Shown: positions 1 to 7,611, counted from the first letter of the stretch. The stretch is DNA of 32,301 nucleotides from UBA2882 sp964619485 (GCA_964619485.1 CAZUCI010000030.1:1-32301); one strand, 5' to 3'. A program made the numbers and translations. Notes: generated by a model not told the origin, from the letters alone.

Positions 1-504
1 GACAAATACAACTTTAACAAAGCTGTATTCCCGGGAATCCAGGGTGGTCCGCTGATGCATGTAATCGCAGCAAAAGCCGTTTGCTTTAAAGAAGCACTCA
101 GCGATGACTTTAAAGTATATCAGCAGAATATTATTGATAATGCACAGGCTCTTTGCAAGGGACTCATGGACAGAGGTATCAAAATTGTGTCCGGCGGCAC
201 AGACAATCATTTAATGCTGATGGATCTGACAAATTTTGATTTGACCGGTAAAGCTGTTGAGAAGCTTTTGGATGATGCTCACATTACAGCAAATAAAAAT
301 ACCATTCCAAATGATCCGAAATCTCCATTTGTAACAAGCGGTATCCGTCTTGGAACACCTGCAGTTACATCCAGAGGAATGAATACAGAGGACATGGACA
401 AAATTGCAGAAGCAATTGCCATGGTAGTAAAGGGCGGCGAGGAGAAGGTTCCGGCTGCAAGAGTAATTGTAAAAGAACTGACAGACAAGTATCCATTGAT
501 TTAA
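1..504 (+). CDS. glyA: Serine hydroxymethyltransferase, C-terminal part
   Basis: The gene enters from the left edge: the frame is open from base 1 and stops at 502-504, giving the last 167 residues. SHMT is a PLP enzyme that interconverts serine and glycine with transfer of a one-carbon unit to tetrahydrofolate. The visible part begins with DKYNFNKAVFPGIQGGP, the conserved block just after the PLP-lysine region, which lies upstream of the window. It continues with the C-terminal domain (GGTDNHLMLMDL, NTIPNDPKSPFVTSGIRLGTPAVTSRG). The end is intact (VKELTDKYPLI) and is followed at once by a strong hairpin terminator. The ATG at base 55 is internal and is not the start. Confidence 0.97.
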   Translation, partial: DKYNFNKAVFPGIQGGPLMHVIAAKAVCFKEALSDDFKVYQQNIIDNAQALCKGLMDRGIKIVSGGTDNHLMLMDLTNFDLTGKAVEKLLDDAHITANKNTIPNDPKSPFVTSGIRLGTPAVTSRGMNTEDMDKIAEAIAMVVKGGEEKVPAARVIVKELTDKYPLI

Positions 505-519
505 TTATCACAAAACGGA

Positions 520-545
520 GGGGACTGGAGACAGTCCCCTTTTTT
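520..545 (+). terminator. Rho-independent terminator of glyA
   Basis: Perfect 8-bp stem GGGGACTG/CAGTCCCC with a GAGA loop, followed by a run of six T. It begins 15 bases after the glyA stop. The next gene begins only about 20 bases downstream, so that gene is read either by read-through or from a promoter I cannot identify. Confidence 0.93.
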
Positions 546-564
546 ACAGAAAAGAGTAAAAGGG

Positions 565-1290
565 TTGAACAGGAAACAAAGGATTTATAAAAAATGGGCT
601 TTTATGGGGCTGCTTGTGGTAAGTGTCTGCTTACTGTTCATATTGGTGGTTCTGGGTATTTACAGACATTTTCACCCCAATATACAGAGAGCAATGGGGA
701 TGGACAGTACAGAAATGGAGCTGTTAGATTCCCTGAAAGCAGATATGAAGGGCAAAGAAAACATTACGATTGTCTTAGATGCAGGTCATGGTGGAAATGA
801 TGTTGGAACCGGGGAAGAAGCCTTTTATGAAAAAAACATCAATCTGGAATTAGTGCAGAAGATGAGACAAATGCTTGAATACTGCGGAGTCAAGGTGCTT
901 TTGACAAGAGAAGGTGATGAGACCGTTTCTCTGGATGAGCGCTCGGATTTTGCCAACTCCAGTGAGGCAGACTGGTTTATCAGTGTCCACTGCAATTTCT
1001 GTGAGGATGATGCAGCTGTGCAGGGAGTGGAATGCTATTACTGGCAGAGCAGTGAAACAGGAAGAACTTTTGCATCGGGCATTATCCAGTCAGTAGAGTC
1101 ATGTGGAGAAATTCCAAGCAGAGGAATTAAAACAGAAGATTTTCACGTGCTCAGAGAAACGAAAATTCCTGCAGTGCTGATTGAGACCGGATATCTTTCC
1201 AATGAAAAAGAGAGAGAAAATTTACAGGACCAGACATATCAAAATTTGTTATGCACCTATCTTGTAAAGGGAATCATTGACAGCCTTTGA
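565..1290 (+). CDS. N-acetylmuramoyl-L-alanine amidase (Amidase_3), membrane anchored, CwlD-like
   Basis: A zinc amidase that cuts the bond between N-acetylmuramic acid and L-alanine of peptidoglycan, acting outside the membrane. An N-terminal membrane segment lies at residues 12-33 and the catalytic Amidase_3 domain at about 67-240. The zinc ligands are visible: His75 in LDAGHGG, Glu89 in YEKNINLE and His142 in SVHCNF. The catalytic Glu207 lies in AVLIETGYLSN. At 241 residues with one anchor and no extra cell-wall domains, it matches CwlD, which makes muramic-lactam in the spore cortex, but a vegetative role is possible. The start is uncertain: TTG at 565 keeps the positively charged N-terminus but has a poor ribosome site, while ATG at 604 is the next in-frame choice and shortens the membrane segment. 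Confidence 0.9.
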   Translation: MNRKQRIYKKWAFMGLLVVSVCLLFILVVLGIYRHFHPNIQRAMGMDSTEMELLDSLKADMKGKENITIVLDAGHGGNDVGTGEEAFYEKNINLELVQKMRQMLEYCGVKVLLTREGDETVSLDERSDFANSSEADWFISVHCNFCEDDAAVQGVECYYWQSSETGRTFASGIIQSVESCGEIPSRGIKTEDFHVLRETKIPAVLIETGYLSNEKERENLQDQTYQNLLCTYLVKGIIDSL

Positions 1291-1321
1291 TGAAAAAGTC
1301 ATATTTTTAAATAAAAGAATA

Positions 1322-1358
1322 AGAACAGGGCTTTTTTGCAGTGCTCTGTTCTTTTTTT
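1322..1358 (+). terminator. Rho-independent terminator after the amidase gene
   Basis: A 10-bp stem (AGAACAGGGC paired with GCTCTGTTCT, one G-U pair) is followed by seven T. It lies 32 bases past the amidase stop and just before the promoter of the next operon. Confidence 0.92.
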
Positions 1359-1379
1359 GTAGCAAAATGACAAAAAGTG

Positions 1380-1408
1380 TTGCACCTCATTGTTCATTGT
1401 GCTAAAAT
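1380..1408 (+). promoter_or_regulatory. Sigma-A type promoter of the amino-acid operon
   Basis: TTGCAC at 1380-1385, a 17-base spacer and TAAAAT at 1403-1408. It sits between the preceding terminator and the ACT-domain gene, so it probably drives the whole 1492-5704 operon. The leader of about 75 bases contains a small GACAAA/TTTGTC hairpin (1454-1469) but no T-box or known riboswitch that I recognise. Confidence 0.75.
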
Positions 1409-1491
1409 ATCCATCAGTGACGCACAAGTGTCCAATGGATAAAGACAATGAAAGACAAATGTTTTTGTCAAAAAGACAAGAGGTGAAAGAG

Positions 1492-1935
1492 ATGGGAGAA
1501 ACCACAGGATACTATGTGGTAAGACAAAGAGCTTTACCGGAAGTTCTCTTAAAGGTAGTGGAAGCCAAGAGACTGATTGATTCCGAGCGTGCTTTGTCAG
1601 TACAGGAGGCTGTTGACCGGGTTGGAATCAGCAGGAGTTCTTTTTATAAGTATAAAGAGGATATTTTCCCATTTCATGATACGGCAGCGGGAACTACAAT
1701 TACGCTGACCTTTCAGATGGATGATGAACCCGGACTTTTATCGGATGTTCTCAAAATCATCGCCACCTATAAAGCCAACATTTTGACAATACATCAAAGT
1801 ATACCAATCAACGGAGTTGCATCCTTAAGCATCAGTGTGCAGGTACTGCCTACAACGGAAGATATTTCCCAGATGGTGGATGCAATGGAAAAGCAAAAAG
1901 GCGTTCATTACGTAAAAATAATAGCTAAGGAGTAG
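1492..1935 (+). CDS. ACT domain-containing protein, UPF0735/PheB family
   Basis: A 147-residue protein. The N-terminal third (GYYVVRQRALPEVLLKVVEA, then a helix-turn-helix-like stretch VQEAVDRVGISRSSFYKYKE) is followed by an ACT domain at about residues 70-145 (TLTFQMDDEPGLLSDVLKII). ACT domains bind amino acids. The family is often encoded beside homoserine dehydrogenase or phenylalanine genes and is sometimes called PheB, but its biochemical role is not settled. A longer open frame reaches back to 1390. I chose ATG 1492 because AGAGGTG (1479-1485) precedes it at a good distance, the length then equals the family norm, and the earlier part overlaps the promoter. It lies four bases upstream of hom, so it is probably a regulator or sensor for threonine/methionine-branch synthesis. 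Confidence 0.88.
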   Translation: MGETTGYYVVRQRALPEVLLKVVEAKRLIDSERALSVQEAVDRVGISRSSFYKYKEDIFPFHDTAAGTTITLTFQMDDEPGLLSDVLKIIATYKANILTIHQSIPINGVASLSISVQVLPTTEDISQMVDAMEKQKGVHYVKIIAKE

Positions 1936-1939
1936 AAAA

Positions 1940-3142
1940 ATGGCAAAAGTAGCAGTGTTAGGATACGGTACAGTGGGAAGTGGTATCGTAGAAGTAATCA
2001 AAACAAATCAGGAACTCATCAACAAAAGAGTGGGAGCAGAGGTTGATGTCAAATATATTCTTGATCTGAGAGATTTCCCTGGAGACCCATATGAGAATCT
2101 GGTTGTACATGACATTCAGGTGATTTTAGATGATCCTGAGGTAACCGTTGTATGCGAGGCAATGGGAGGAATTGAACCTGCATTTACTTTTACCAAAAGT
2201 GCACTGACAAAAGGAAAAAGTGTCTGCACCTCCAATAAAGCACTGGTGGCAGAGCATGGAACAGAACTGATCGAGTTAGCAAAAGCTAACAAATGTAATT
2301 ATATGTTTGAGGCGAGCTGCGGAGGCGGTATTCCAATTATCAGACCTCTGCGCACCTCTCTTTCACCGGAAAAGATTACTGCAATTAAGGGTATTTTAAA
2401 TGGTACTACCAATTATATCCTGACTAAGATGGAGCATGAGGGTGCAGACTTTAATGATGTGTTAAAGGATGCACAGGAGAAGGGCTATGCAGAGCGTAAT
2501 CCGGAAGCAGATATTGAAGGCTATGATGCATGCCGTAAGATTGCAATTCTTTCTTCTCTTGCTTTTGGAAATACGGTTTATTATGAAAATGTTTACACAG
2601 AGGGTATTACCAAAATTACAACAGATGATTTTGCATATATGAAACAGATTCATGCAACCATCAAGCTTCTCGGAATGAGCAAGGAAGTAGATGGAAAGTA
2701 TTTTGCAATGGTTGCCCCTTTTGTGATTTCAGATGAGAGTCCACTTTACAGTGTCAATGGAGTCATGAATGCAATTCAGGTAACCGGAAATGCAGTGGGC
2801 GATACCATGTACTACGGCGCCGGAGCAGGAAAGCTTCCGACAGCCAGTGCAGTAGTCTCTGATGTTATGGATTGTGCAAAGCACACAGGAATCTTCCTGC
2901 CATGCAACTGGGAGGCACCGAAGCTTCCACTTTCCAGTCTTGACGATGCAAAGAGAAAGTTCTTTGTCCGTGTAGAAGGAAAGGAAGAGGCAAAGATTTT
3001 AGAGAAGTTTGGAAAAGTAACCATGCTGGACAGCATCAGGGAAAATGAGACCGCTTTTATTACAGAAGTCATTACTGAAAAAGAATACAAAGAATCAGCA
3101 GAAAGCTTTAAGGTAATCAGCATGATTCGTGTGGAGGCATAA
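1940..3142 (+). CDS. hom: Homoserine dehydrogenase
   Basis: Reduces L-aspartate 4-semialdehyde to homoserine with NAD(P)H, at the branch toward threonine and methionine; cytosolic. The 400-residue protein opens with the Rossmann nucleotide motif LGYGTVGSG (residues 7-15). It then has TSNKALVAEHG, the substrate-domain signature EASCGGGIPIIRPLR followed by GILNGTTNYILTKM, and NPEADIEGYDACRKIAILSSLAFG, which carries the catalytic region. The last 65 or so residues (KFFVRVEGKEEAKILEKFGKV onward) form an ACT-like regulatory domain, as in threonine-inhibited enzymes. AAGGAG lies at 1927-1932. The gene is tightly packed with its neighbours, consistent with one transcript with the ACT protein, the PGM-like enzyme and aspartokinase. 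Confidence 0.96.
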   Translation: MAKVAVLGYGTVGSGIVEVIKTNQELINKRVGAEVDVKYILDLRDFPGDPYENLVVHDIQVILDDPEVTVVCEAMGGIEPAFTFTKSALTKGKSVCTSNKALVAEHGTELIELAKANKCNYMFEASCGGGIPIIRPLRTSLSPEKITAIKGILNGTTNYILTKMEHEGADFNDVLKDAQEKGYAERNPEADIEGYDACRKIAILSSLAFGNTVYYENVYTEGITKITTDDFAYMKQIHATIKLLGMSKEVDGKYFAMVAPFVISDESPLYSVNGVMNAIQVTGNAVGDTMYYGAGAGKLPTASAVVSDVMDCAKHTGIFLPCNWEAPKLPLSSLDDAKRKFFVRVEGKEEAKILEKFGKVTMLDSIRENETAFITEVITEKEYKESAESFKVISMIRVEA

Positions 3143-3146
3143 AGAG

Positions 3147-4349
3147 ATGAAATACGTTGTTGTTTTAGGAGATGGAATGGCGGACGAGCCAATTGAAAGC
3201 CTTTCTGGAAAAACACCACTTGCGTATGCAAAGACGAAAGCGATGGATAAGCTCAGTAAACTGGGAGAGGTCGGACTGGTTCATACGATTCCCGATGGTA
3301 TGAAGCCGGGATCTGATACCGCAAATCTTTCCGTTATGGGATATGATCCTAAAAAGTACTATTCAGGACGTTCTCCATTGGAGGCACTTTCCATCGGCGT
3401 TCCAATGAAGGATACAGATATTGCACTCCGCTGTAATATTGTTACTATTTCCGATGATGATGTTCCTTTTGAAGAGAAAACAATTATCGATCACAGCTCC
3501 AGCGAAATCAGTACGGAGGATTGCGCGGTACTGCTCAATGAAGTCCGTAAGGAGTTGGAGAATGATACCTATAAATTTTATGTTGGAACCAGCTATAGAC
3601 ATTGTCTGATCTGGGACAAGGGTGAAGTGATTGATCTGGTTCAGCCTCATGATGTGCTGGAACAGAAGATTGGCCCAAACCTGCCAAAGGATCCTGCACT
3701 TCTCCATATGATGAAGAGAAGCTATGAAATTTTAAAGGATCATCCAATTAATATAGAAAGAAAGAAAAAAGGGTTAAACCCTGCTAACTGCTGCTGGTTT
3801 TGGGGCGCAGGCACCAAACCGATGCTTTCAAGCTTTGAAGAGAAGACTGGGAAGAAGGGCATTATGATTTCCGCAGTAGATTTATTAAAAGGAATTGCAG
3901 TTGGTGCAGGAATGGCAGTTGCCCATGTGGAAGGTGCAAACGGTGGACTGAACACCAATTACACCGGCAAAAAGGATGCGGCAGTGAAGGCACTTTGCGA
4001 GGATGGTTTTGATTTTGCCTATATTCATGTGGAGGCACCTGATGAAATGGGACATCAGGGCAGCGTGGAGCGCAAGGTAAAGGCAATAGAAAATATTGAT
4101 GAATTTATTGTTGGACCATTTGTGGAAGAGATGAAAGCCAGGGGAGAAGACTTCCGTATGTTAATTTTACCGGATCATCCTACACCAATCCGCGTGAGAA
4201 CCCACACAGCTGATGAGGTTCCATATCTGTTATATGATTCCACAGCGCAGGAAGCACATAGCTGGGATTACACGGAGGAAGATGGACGTGCAAGCGGTAA
4301 TTATGTGGCTGATGGACATAAGGTGATTGAAAAACTTTTCGAGAAATAG
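3147..4349 (+). CDS. Cofactor-independent phosphoglycerate mutase-like enzyme (ApgM family), possible homoserine kinase substitute
   Basis: A 400-residue member of the alkaline-phosphatase-like superfamily, archaeal-type iPGM branch. Visible marks are VVLGDGMADEPIE at the N-terminus (first metal site), PGSDTANLSVMGYDP with the phosphorylatable Ser/Thr region, YSGRSPLEALSIG, the HVEAPDEMGHQGS metal-binding block, and LPDHPTPIRVRTHTADEVPYLLY near the end. The family can interconvert 2- and 3-phosphoglycerate. However, the gene lies between hom and aspartokinase, and no ThrB-type kinase is visible here. ApgM-like proteins in such contexts have been proposed to phosphorylate homoserine (ThrB2-type). 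I infer that role here; the sequence alone does not prove it. ATG 3147 has GGAGG at 3132-3136; the earlier in-frame start at 3129 lies inside hom and is unlikely. Confidence 0.9.
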   Translation: MKYVVVLGDGMADEPIESLSGKTPLAYAKTKAMDKLSKLGEVGLVHTIPDGMKPGSDTANLSVMGYDPKKYYSGRSPLEALSIGVPMKDTDIALRCNIVTISDDDVPFEEKTIIDHSSSEISTEDCAVLLNEVRKELENDTYKFYVGTSYRHCLIWDKGEVIDLVQPHDVLEQKIGPNLPKDPALLHMMKRSYEILKDHPINIERKKKGLNPANCCWFWGAGTKPMLSSFEEKTGKKGIMISAVDLLKGIAVGAGMAVAHVEGANGGLNTNYTGKKDAAVKALCEDGFDFAYIHVEAPDEMGHQGSVERKVKAIENIDEFIVGPFVEEMKARGEDFRMLILPDHPTPIRVRTHTADEVPYLLYDSTAQEAHSWDYTEEDGRASGNYVADGHKVIEKLFEK

Positions 4350-4384
4350 AGATTAATGGCATGCCAAAAGAGGAGAACGAAGAA

Positions 4385-5704
4385 ATGAAAAAAGTGGTTA
4401 AATTTGGTGGAAGCTCTTTAGCCAGTGCAGCACAGTTTAAAAAGGTTGGTGCAATTATCAGAGATGACAAGGACCGCAAGTTTGTGGTACCTTCTGCACC
4501 GGGAAAGCGCGATTCCAAGGATACAAAGGTAACGGATATGCTCTATGCAACCTATGCATATGCAGAGGCAGGCAACGATTTTACAAAAGCACTGGCTCAG
4601 ATTAAGAACCGTTATCAGGAAATTATCGACGGATTGGAGCTTAAACTGTCTTTAGATAAAGAATTTGATGTTATCACAGAAAATTTCAAGAAAAAAGCCG
4701 GAAGTGATTACGCAGCCAGCCGTGGAGAATATTTAAACGGAATTATCATGGCTAACTACTTGGGATATGAGTTTATTGACCCGGCCACAGTTATCTTCTT
4801 TGATGAAAACGGAGATTTCATGGCTGATAAGACAGATGAGATTTTGTCTGAAAGACTGGCAAAGGTTGAGCGTGCCGTTATTCCCGGATTCTTTGGCGCA
4901 AAAGAGGATGGAAGTGTTAAGACCTTCTCCAGAGGCGGTTCCGATATTACCGGTTCCATCGTAGCAAGAGCAGTAAAAGCAGATATCTATGAGAACTGGA
5001 CAGATGTATCCGGCTGTCTTGTGGCTGATCCAAGAATTGTAGATCATCCATTGCCAATTGAAACAGTTACCTATCGCGAACTTCGCGAGTTATCTTATAT
5101 GGGAGCTTCCGTATTACATGAGGATGCTATTTTCCCTGTTAGAAAGGCAGGTATTCCAATCAATATCAAAAATACCAATGCGCCAAAAGAGCCAGGTACA
5201 TGGATTGTCGAGAGCACCTGTCAGAAACCGAAATTCACCATTACAGGTATTGCAGGAAAGAGAGATTTCTGTGCTATCAACATTGAGAAAGATATGATGA
5301 ACTCAGAAATCGGTTTTGGCAGAAAGGTACTTCAGGTATTTGAGGAGAATGGTATTTCCTTTGAACATATGCCATCTGGAATTGATACTATGACAATCAT
5401 TGTGCACCAGTCTGAATTTATCCAGAAGGAGCAGAAGGTATTGGCAGGTATTCACAAGTTAGCAGAGCCTGATTCCATTGATCTGGAATCTGATTTGGCA
5501 CTGATTGCCGTCGTAGGTCGCGGCATGAAGGCATCCAAAGGAACTGCCGGCAGAATCTTTGCAGCCCTTGCCCACTCCAATATCAATGTTAAGATGATTG
5601 ATCAGGGCTCTTCCGAGTTAAACATTATTATCGGTGTAAAAAATGCCGATTTTGAAGTTGCCATTCAGCAGATTTATGCAATCTTCGTGGAAACGGCACT
5701 GTAA
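4385..5704 (+). CDS. lysC: Aspartate kinase
   Basis: Phosphorylates aspartate, the first step to lysine, threonine and methionine; cytosolic. The 439-residue protein starts with the kinase motif VVKFGGSSLAS (residues 4-14) and has ASRGEYLNG and TFSRGGSDITGSIVARAVKAD in the catalytic domain. Two ACT domains follow: FCAINIEKDMMNSEIGFGRKV and ALIAVVGRGMKASKGTAGRI with SNINVKMIDQGSSELNIIIGV. These are the usual site of feedback inhibition by lysine or threonine. I chose ATG 4385 because AGGAG (4371-4375) lies nine bases upstream; ATG 4361 has no site. It is the last gene of the 1492-5704 operon. Confidence 0.95.
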   Translation: MKKVVKFGGSSLASAAQFKKVGAIIRDDKDRKFVVPSAPGKRDSKDTKVTDMLYATYAYAEAGNDFTKALAQIKNRYQEIIDGLELKLSLDKEFDVITENFKKKAGSDYAASRGEYLNGIIMANYLGYEFIDPATVIFFDENGDFMADKTDEILSERLAKVERAVIPGFFGAKEDGSVKTFSRGGSDITGSIVARAVKADIYENWTDVSGCLVADPRIVDHPLPIETVTYRELRELSYMGASVLHEDAIFPVRKAGIPINIKNTNAPKEPGTWIVESTCQKPKFTITGIAGKRDFCAINIEKDMMNSEIGFGRKVLQVFEENGISFEHMPSGIDTMTIIVHQSEFIQKEQKVLAGIHKLAEPDSIDLESDLALIAVVGRGMKASKGTAGRIFAALAHSNINVKMIDQGSSELNIIIGVKNADFEVAIQQIYAIFVETAL

Positions 5705-5756
5705 AGAAAAGAAGAAAAAAAGATAAAAGATAAAGATAAAGAAAAAAGAAAATGAA

Positions 5757-5899
5757 AGGCTGTGAAGCTTATAACGTTTTCATGAGGGCGCGTTTGCACT
5801 GCATGTCACTCACAGCGGTACGTAATGCGCGAAAGAACCGCGCATAAGTACCGGTGGTGACATAAGCACTCTCATGGAAAGATGTAAGCTTCACAGCCT
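5757..5899. repeat. 143-bp nested imperfect palindrome
   Basis: The ends are a perfect 15-bp inverted repeat (AGGCTGTGAAGCTTA at 5757-5771, its complement at 5885-5899). Moving inward, the two halves keep pairing in blocks: CATGAG with CTCATG, TGTCAC with GTGACA, GGTAC with GTACC, and ATGCGCG with CGCGCAT at the tip, separated by unequal bulges. As RNA this would be one long rod. It has no T-run for a terminator, no open frame and no visible target duplication. It could be a MITE/REP-like element or a structured RNA end downstream of lysC. The T-free purine-rich tract at 5701-5756 separates it from the gene. Confidence 0.8.
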
Positions 5900-5917
5900 G
5901 TTTATGTTATTGAAATT

Positions 5918-6003
5918 GTTTCGATATGCAAAAATAAAAACTCTATATCGAAACTTTTTCCCTGATTTTCCTCGATATAGAAATTCTTTATGTCTATATC
6001 GAA
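5918..6003. repeat. Two hairpins built on a TCGATAT core
   Basis: Hairpin one has perfect 10-bp arms GTTTCGATAT (5918-5927) and ATATCGAAAC (5945-5954). Hairpin two has 9-bp arms TCGATATAG (5972-5980) and CTATATCGA (5994-6002). The four copies of the core have short A/T-rich spacing. I see no coding potential and no T-run. They may be protein-binding sites or degenerate mobile-element ends. Confidence 0.65.
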
Positions 6004-6158
6004 AACCGCATGAGAATCAGCTTCATGAAAAATAACTAAGTGAAAATTGAAAAGGCTTCCCGTCCAACCGCTATTATCACTTCTCCTCCTGGCAAAAAAC
6101 CAATTACTCAGCCTTTCCACATCAAATGGCAAGTATAAAATAGTGTTATGTAAACCTC

Positions 6159-6343
6159 TTGGACGTAGCGCACTTCAATTCTATTCCTACAGACAAAAAT
6201 AAGAGAAATATTGGACGCCAGAAGCATGAAAAGTCTCCTGGCGTCCAATAACGATGAACAAATCATCCTTTTTCAATTATGTAAACTATTTATGTCGCCC
6301 ATTTTGGACGTATCACAGACCTTTGCAAGTCTGGCGTCCAAAA
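6159..6343. repeat. TTGGACG-type inverted repeats
   Basis: A single TTGGACG stands at 6159-6165. A perfect hairpin follows: TATTGGACGCCAG at 6209-6221 paired with CTGGCGTCCAATA at 6238-6250. A second hairpin has TTTTGGACG at 6302-6310 paired with CGTCCAAAA at 6335-6343, plus an inner CAGAC/GTCTG stem. The second lies about 80 bases beyond the 3' end of the minus-strand LUD gene and might help end its transcript, but neither strand has a clear U-tract. The remainder of the 718-base gap 5705-6422 holds no gene that I can support. Confidence 0.7.
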
Positions 6344-6422
6344 CAGATTTTTAGCCTCTTAAGTTTCTTGGTTTGCAAGTATCTTTATTCAACTTTATTT
6401 ATCTTGAAGCTTCTTTGACCTG

Positions 6423-7061
6423 TTAAAAGCCCAATTCTTCACCAACCAGGAAAACTTTGATTCTTCCGGTGTGGCCGCTTCTTCTTGTGATTACAATCTG
6501 GTTGCAGAAGCAATCATCCTGATAGCATTCACCGCAGACACCTGTTTTGGCACAGGGCATGGTCTTTCCGAGACGAACGGCATTTGGAGGACAGGCACAG
6601 GCCCTTGTTCTGTTGATACCGTCTTCCACGGTTTTTACGATTTTATTCCATCCAACAATAATGAACACATGCTGAGGACCGTGAATAAGAGCGGCTACAC
6701 GATTTCCGTTGCCGTCAATATTGACAAGCTCACCCTTGGTGGTGATGGCATTTGTGCTCATAAAGAAGTTGTCACACATAGCCGTTTTGCCAAAAACCTC
6801 GCGGCGTTCCTGTGGAGTCTGAGCTTTCATACGGTCGATCAGTTCAAAGCCGCCATCAGCCTCCAGAGCAGCCAGCATGCCGCTGTCTTTAAAGCTTTCG
6901 GAGCCGCCCCATGCAATAGAAGAGCCTTTTTCCAGCATCGGCATAATCGTTTTTACCAGCTCCTCACTGTTTTCACAGTAGAAGCCTTCCATATTTCTTG
7001 TAGCTAAATTTTTAATGATTGTTTTTGCTGTAACAGCAAAAGCATCCTGTTTTGCAGACAT
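6423..7061 (-). CDS. LUD domain protein (lactate utilization protein LutC/YkgG-like)
   Basis: A 212-residue protein of the LUD (DUF162) fold. The N-terminal half shows WGGSESFKDSGMLAALE and DNFFMSTNAITTKGELVNIDGNGNRVAALIHGP, the core of the family. The C-terminal part is cysteine rich (ACACPPNAVRLGKTMPC, then GVCGECYQDDCFC), which suggests a metal or Fe-S site, as in single-gene anaerobe members. LutC itself acts with LutA and LutB in lactate oxidation, but no lutA/lutB lies beside it, so the substrate is unknown. AGGAGGAAGT precedes the ATG. An extended -10 element is visible upstream (see 7097-7105). Confidence 0.9.
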   Translation of the reverse strand: MSAKQDAFAVTAKTIIKNLATRNMEGFYCENSEELVKTIMPMLEKGSSIAWGGSESFKDSGMLAALEADGGFELIDRMKAQTPQERREVFGKTAMCDNFFMSTNAITTKGELVNIDGNGNRVAALIHGPQHVFIIVGWNKIVKTVEDGINRTRACACPPNAVRLGKTMPCAKTGVCGECYQDDCFCNQIVITRRSGHTGRIKVFLVGEELGF

Positions 7062-7096
7062 TTTACTTCCTCCTTAAAAGAAAATTTTATGAGAAA

Positions 7097-7105
7097 ATTA
7101 TAGCA
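7097..7105 (-). promoter_or_regulatory. Extended -10 promoter of the LUD gene
   Basis: On the minus strand the sequence reads TGCTATAAT, an extended -10 element, 36 bases before the ATG at 7061. I find no good -35 at 16-18 bases, which fits an extended -10 promoter. Confidence 0.5.
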
Positions 7106-7263
7106 TAGGGACAATCTGTTTCCTATAGTTCAAATTTTCTTTGGCAAAATAGAAAAAAATGATAAATTTATTGTTAAGAATAAACAATTAATTAGAGAAA
7201 AACTTGTAAATAAATAGTTAAAACAAAATTTTTAAAATAAATGAAAGAAAATATAAAAAAGTA

Positions 7264-7292
7264 TTGACAATTATCAGACTATTATATATAAT
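7264..7292 (+). promoter_or_regulatory. Consensus sigma-A promoter of the putative RNA gene
   Basis: TTGACA at 7264-7269 and TATAAT at 7287-7292 are separated by exactly 17 bases, a perfect consensus promoter. It is embedded in a very A/T-rich tract starting near 7140. Predicted transcription start is near 7299. No ribosome site and coding frame follow within 300 bases, so it serves a non-coding or long-leader transcript. Confidence 0.9.
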
Positions 7293-7298
7293 GAATTC

Positions 7299-7587
7299 AT
7301 AATTAAGAAACACCTTTACATAGATATTCTAATGAAAGGGAGGTACAGACCACCAGAGTCGTGAGATTAAGTATGAAAGAAAGAGGAACTACAGACAAGA
7401 TCTGAATCGAGTACAGACGATGAGTGAGCAAGGTACCAAAGATAATTTGGGGAAACCGCCACAGTACTTATCAGTACAAAAAAGGGTATGGAAAGAGAAG
7501 AAGATCGGAACAGGAGGCAGGCAACTTGAAGCCTACATTTTAGAAGCGGGTATTAATCGAAAATAGATTGATACCCGCTGCTTCTTT
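7299..7587 (+). ncRNA. Putative structured non-coding RNA (raiA-motif-like)
   Basis: A stretch of about 290 bases between a perfect promoter and a strong hairpin terminator. It has no convincing reading frame and is noticeably more G-rich than its surroundings. It opens with AAAGGGAGGTACAGACC and holds several short self-complementary blocks: GGTAC at 7341-7345 and GGTACC at 7431-7436, GTACTTATCAGTAC near 7465-7478, and AGGCAACTTGAAGCCT before the terminator. The layout and size resemble the clostridial raiA-motif RNA class, but I judge this from memory and cannot confirm it. The terminator ends only 24 bases before the next start codon, so the element may also control the gene at 7612 by read-through. 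Confidence 0.65.
7545..7587 (+). terminator. Terminator hairpin at the end of the putative RNA
   Basis: A 14-bp stem: AGCGGGTATTAATC (7545-7558) pairs with GATTGATACCCGCT (7566-7579), with a GAAAATA loop and one G-U pair. GCTTCTTT follows as a short, imperfect T-tract, so read-through into the next gene is plausible. Confidence 0.82.
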
Positions 7588-7611
7588 GTGTTAATATATA
7601 GGCGGAGGCTG

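Noticed and set aside
1409..1491. T-box or other leader control before the hom operon
   Set aside because: The leader is too short and lacks the T-box sequence; only a small hairpin is seen.
5444..5756. Plain terminator for lysC
   Set aside because: The bases after the lysC stop are A-rich and unpaired, and the palindrome that follows has no T-run. It may still end the transcript, but the sequence does not show a standard terminator.
5902..6132. 76-codon open frame on the minus strand
   Set aside because: The start would be a TTG without ribosome site, the frame crosses the TCGATAT hairpins and codes FDIDI/FDIEF from the repeat itself. I see no family; a gene remnant cannot be excluded.
6471..7007. 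178-codon open frame opposite the LUD gene
   Set aside because: It is fully antisense to a recognisable protein with good ribosome site; the translation shows no family.
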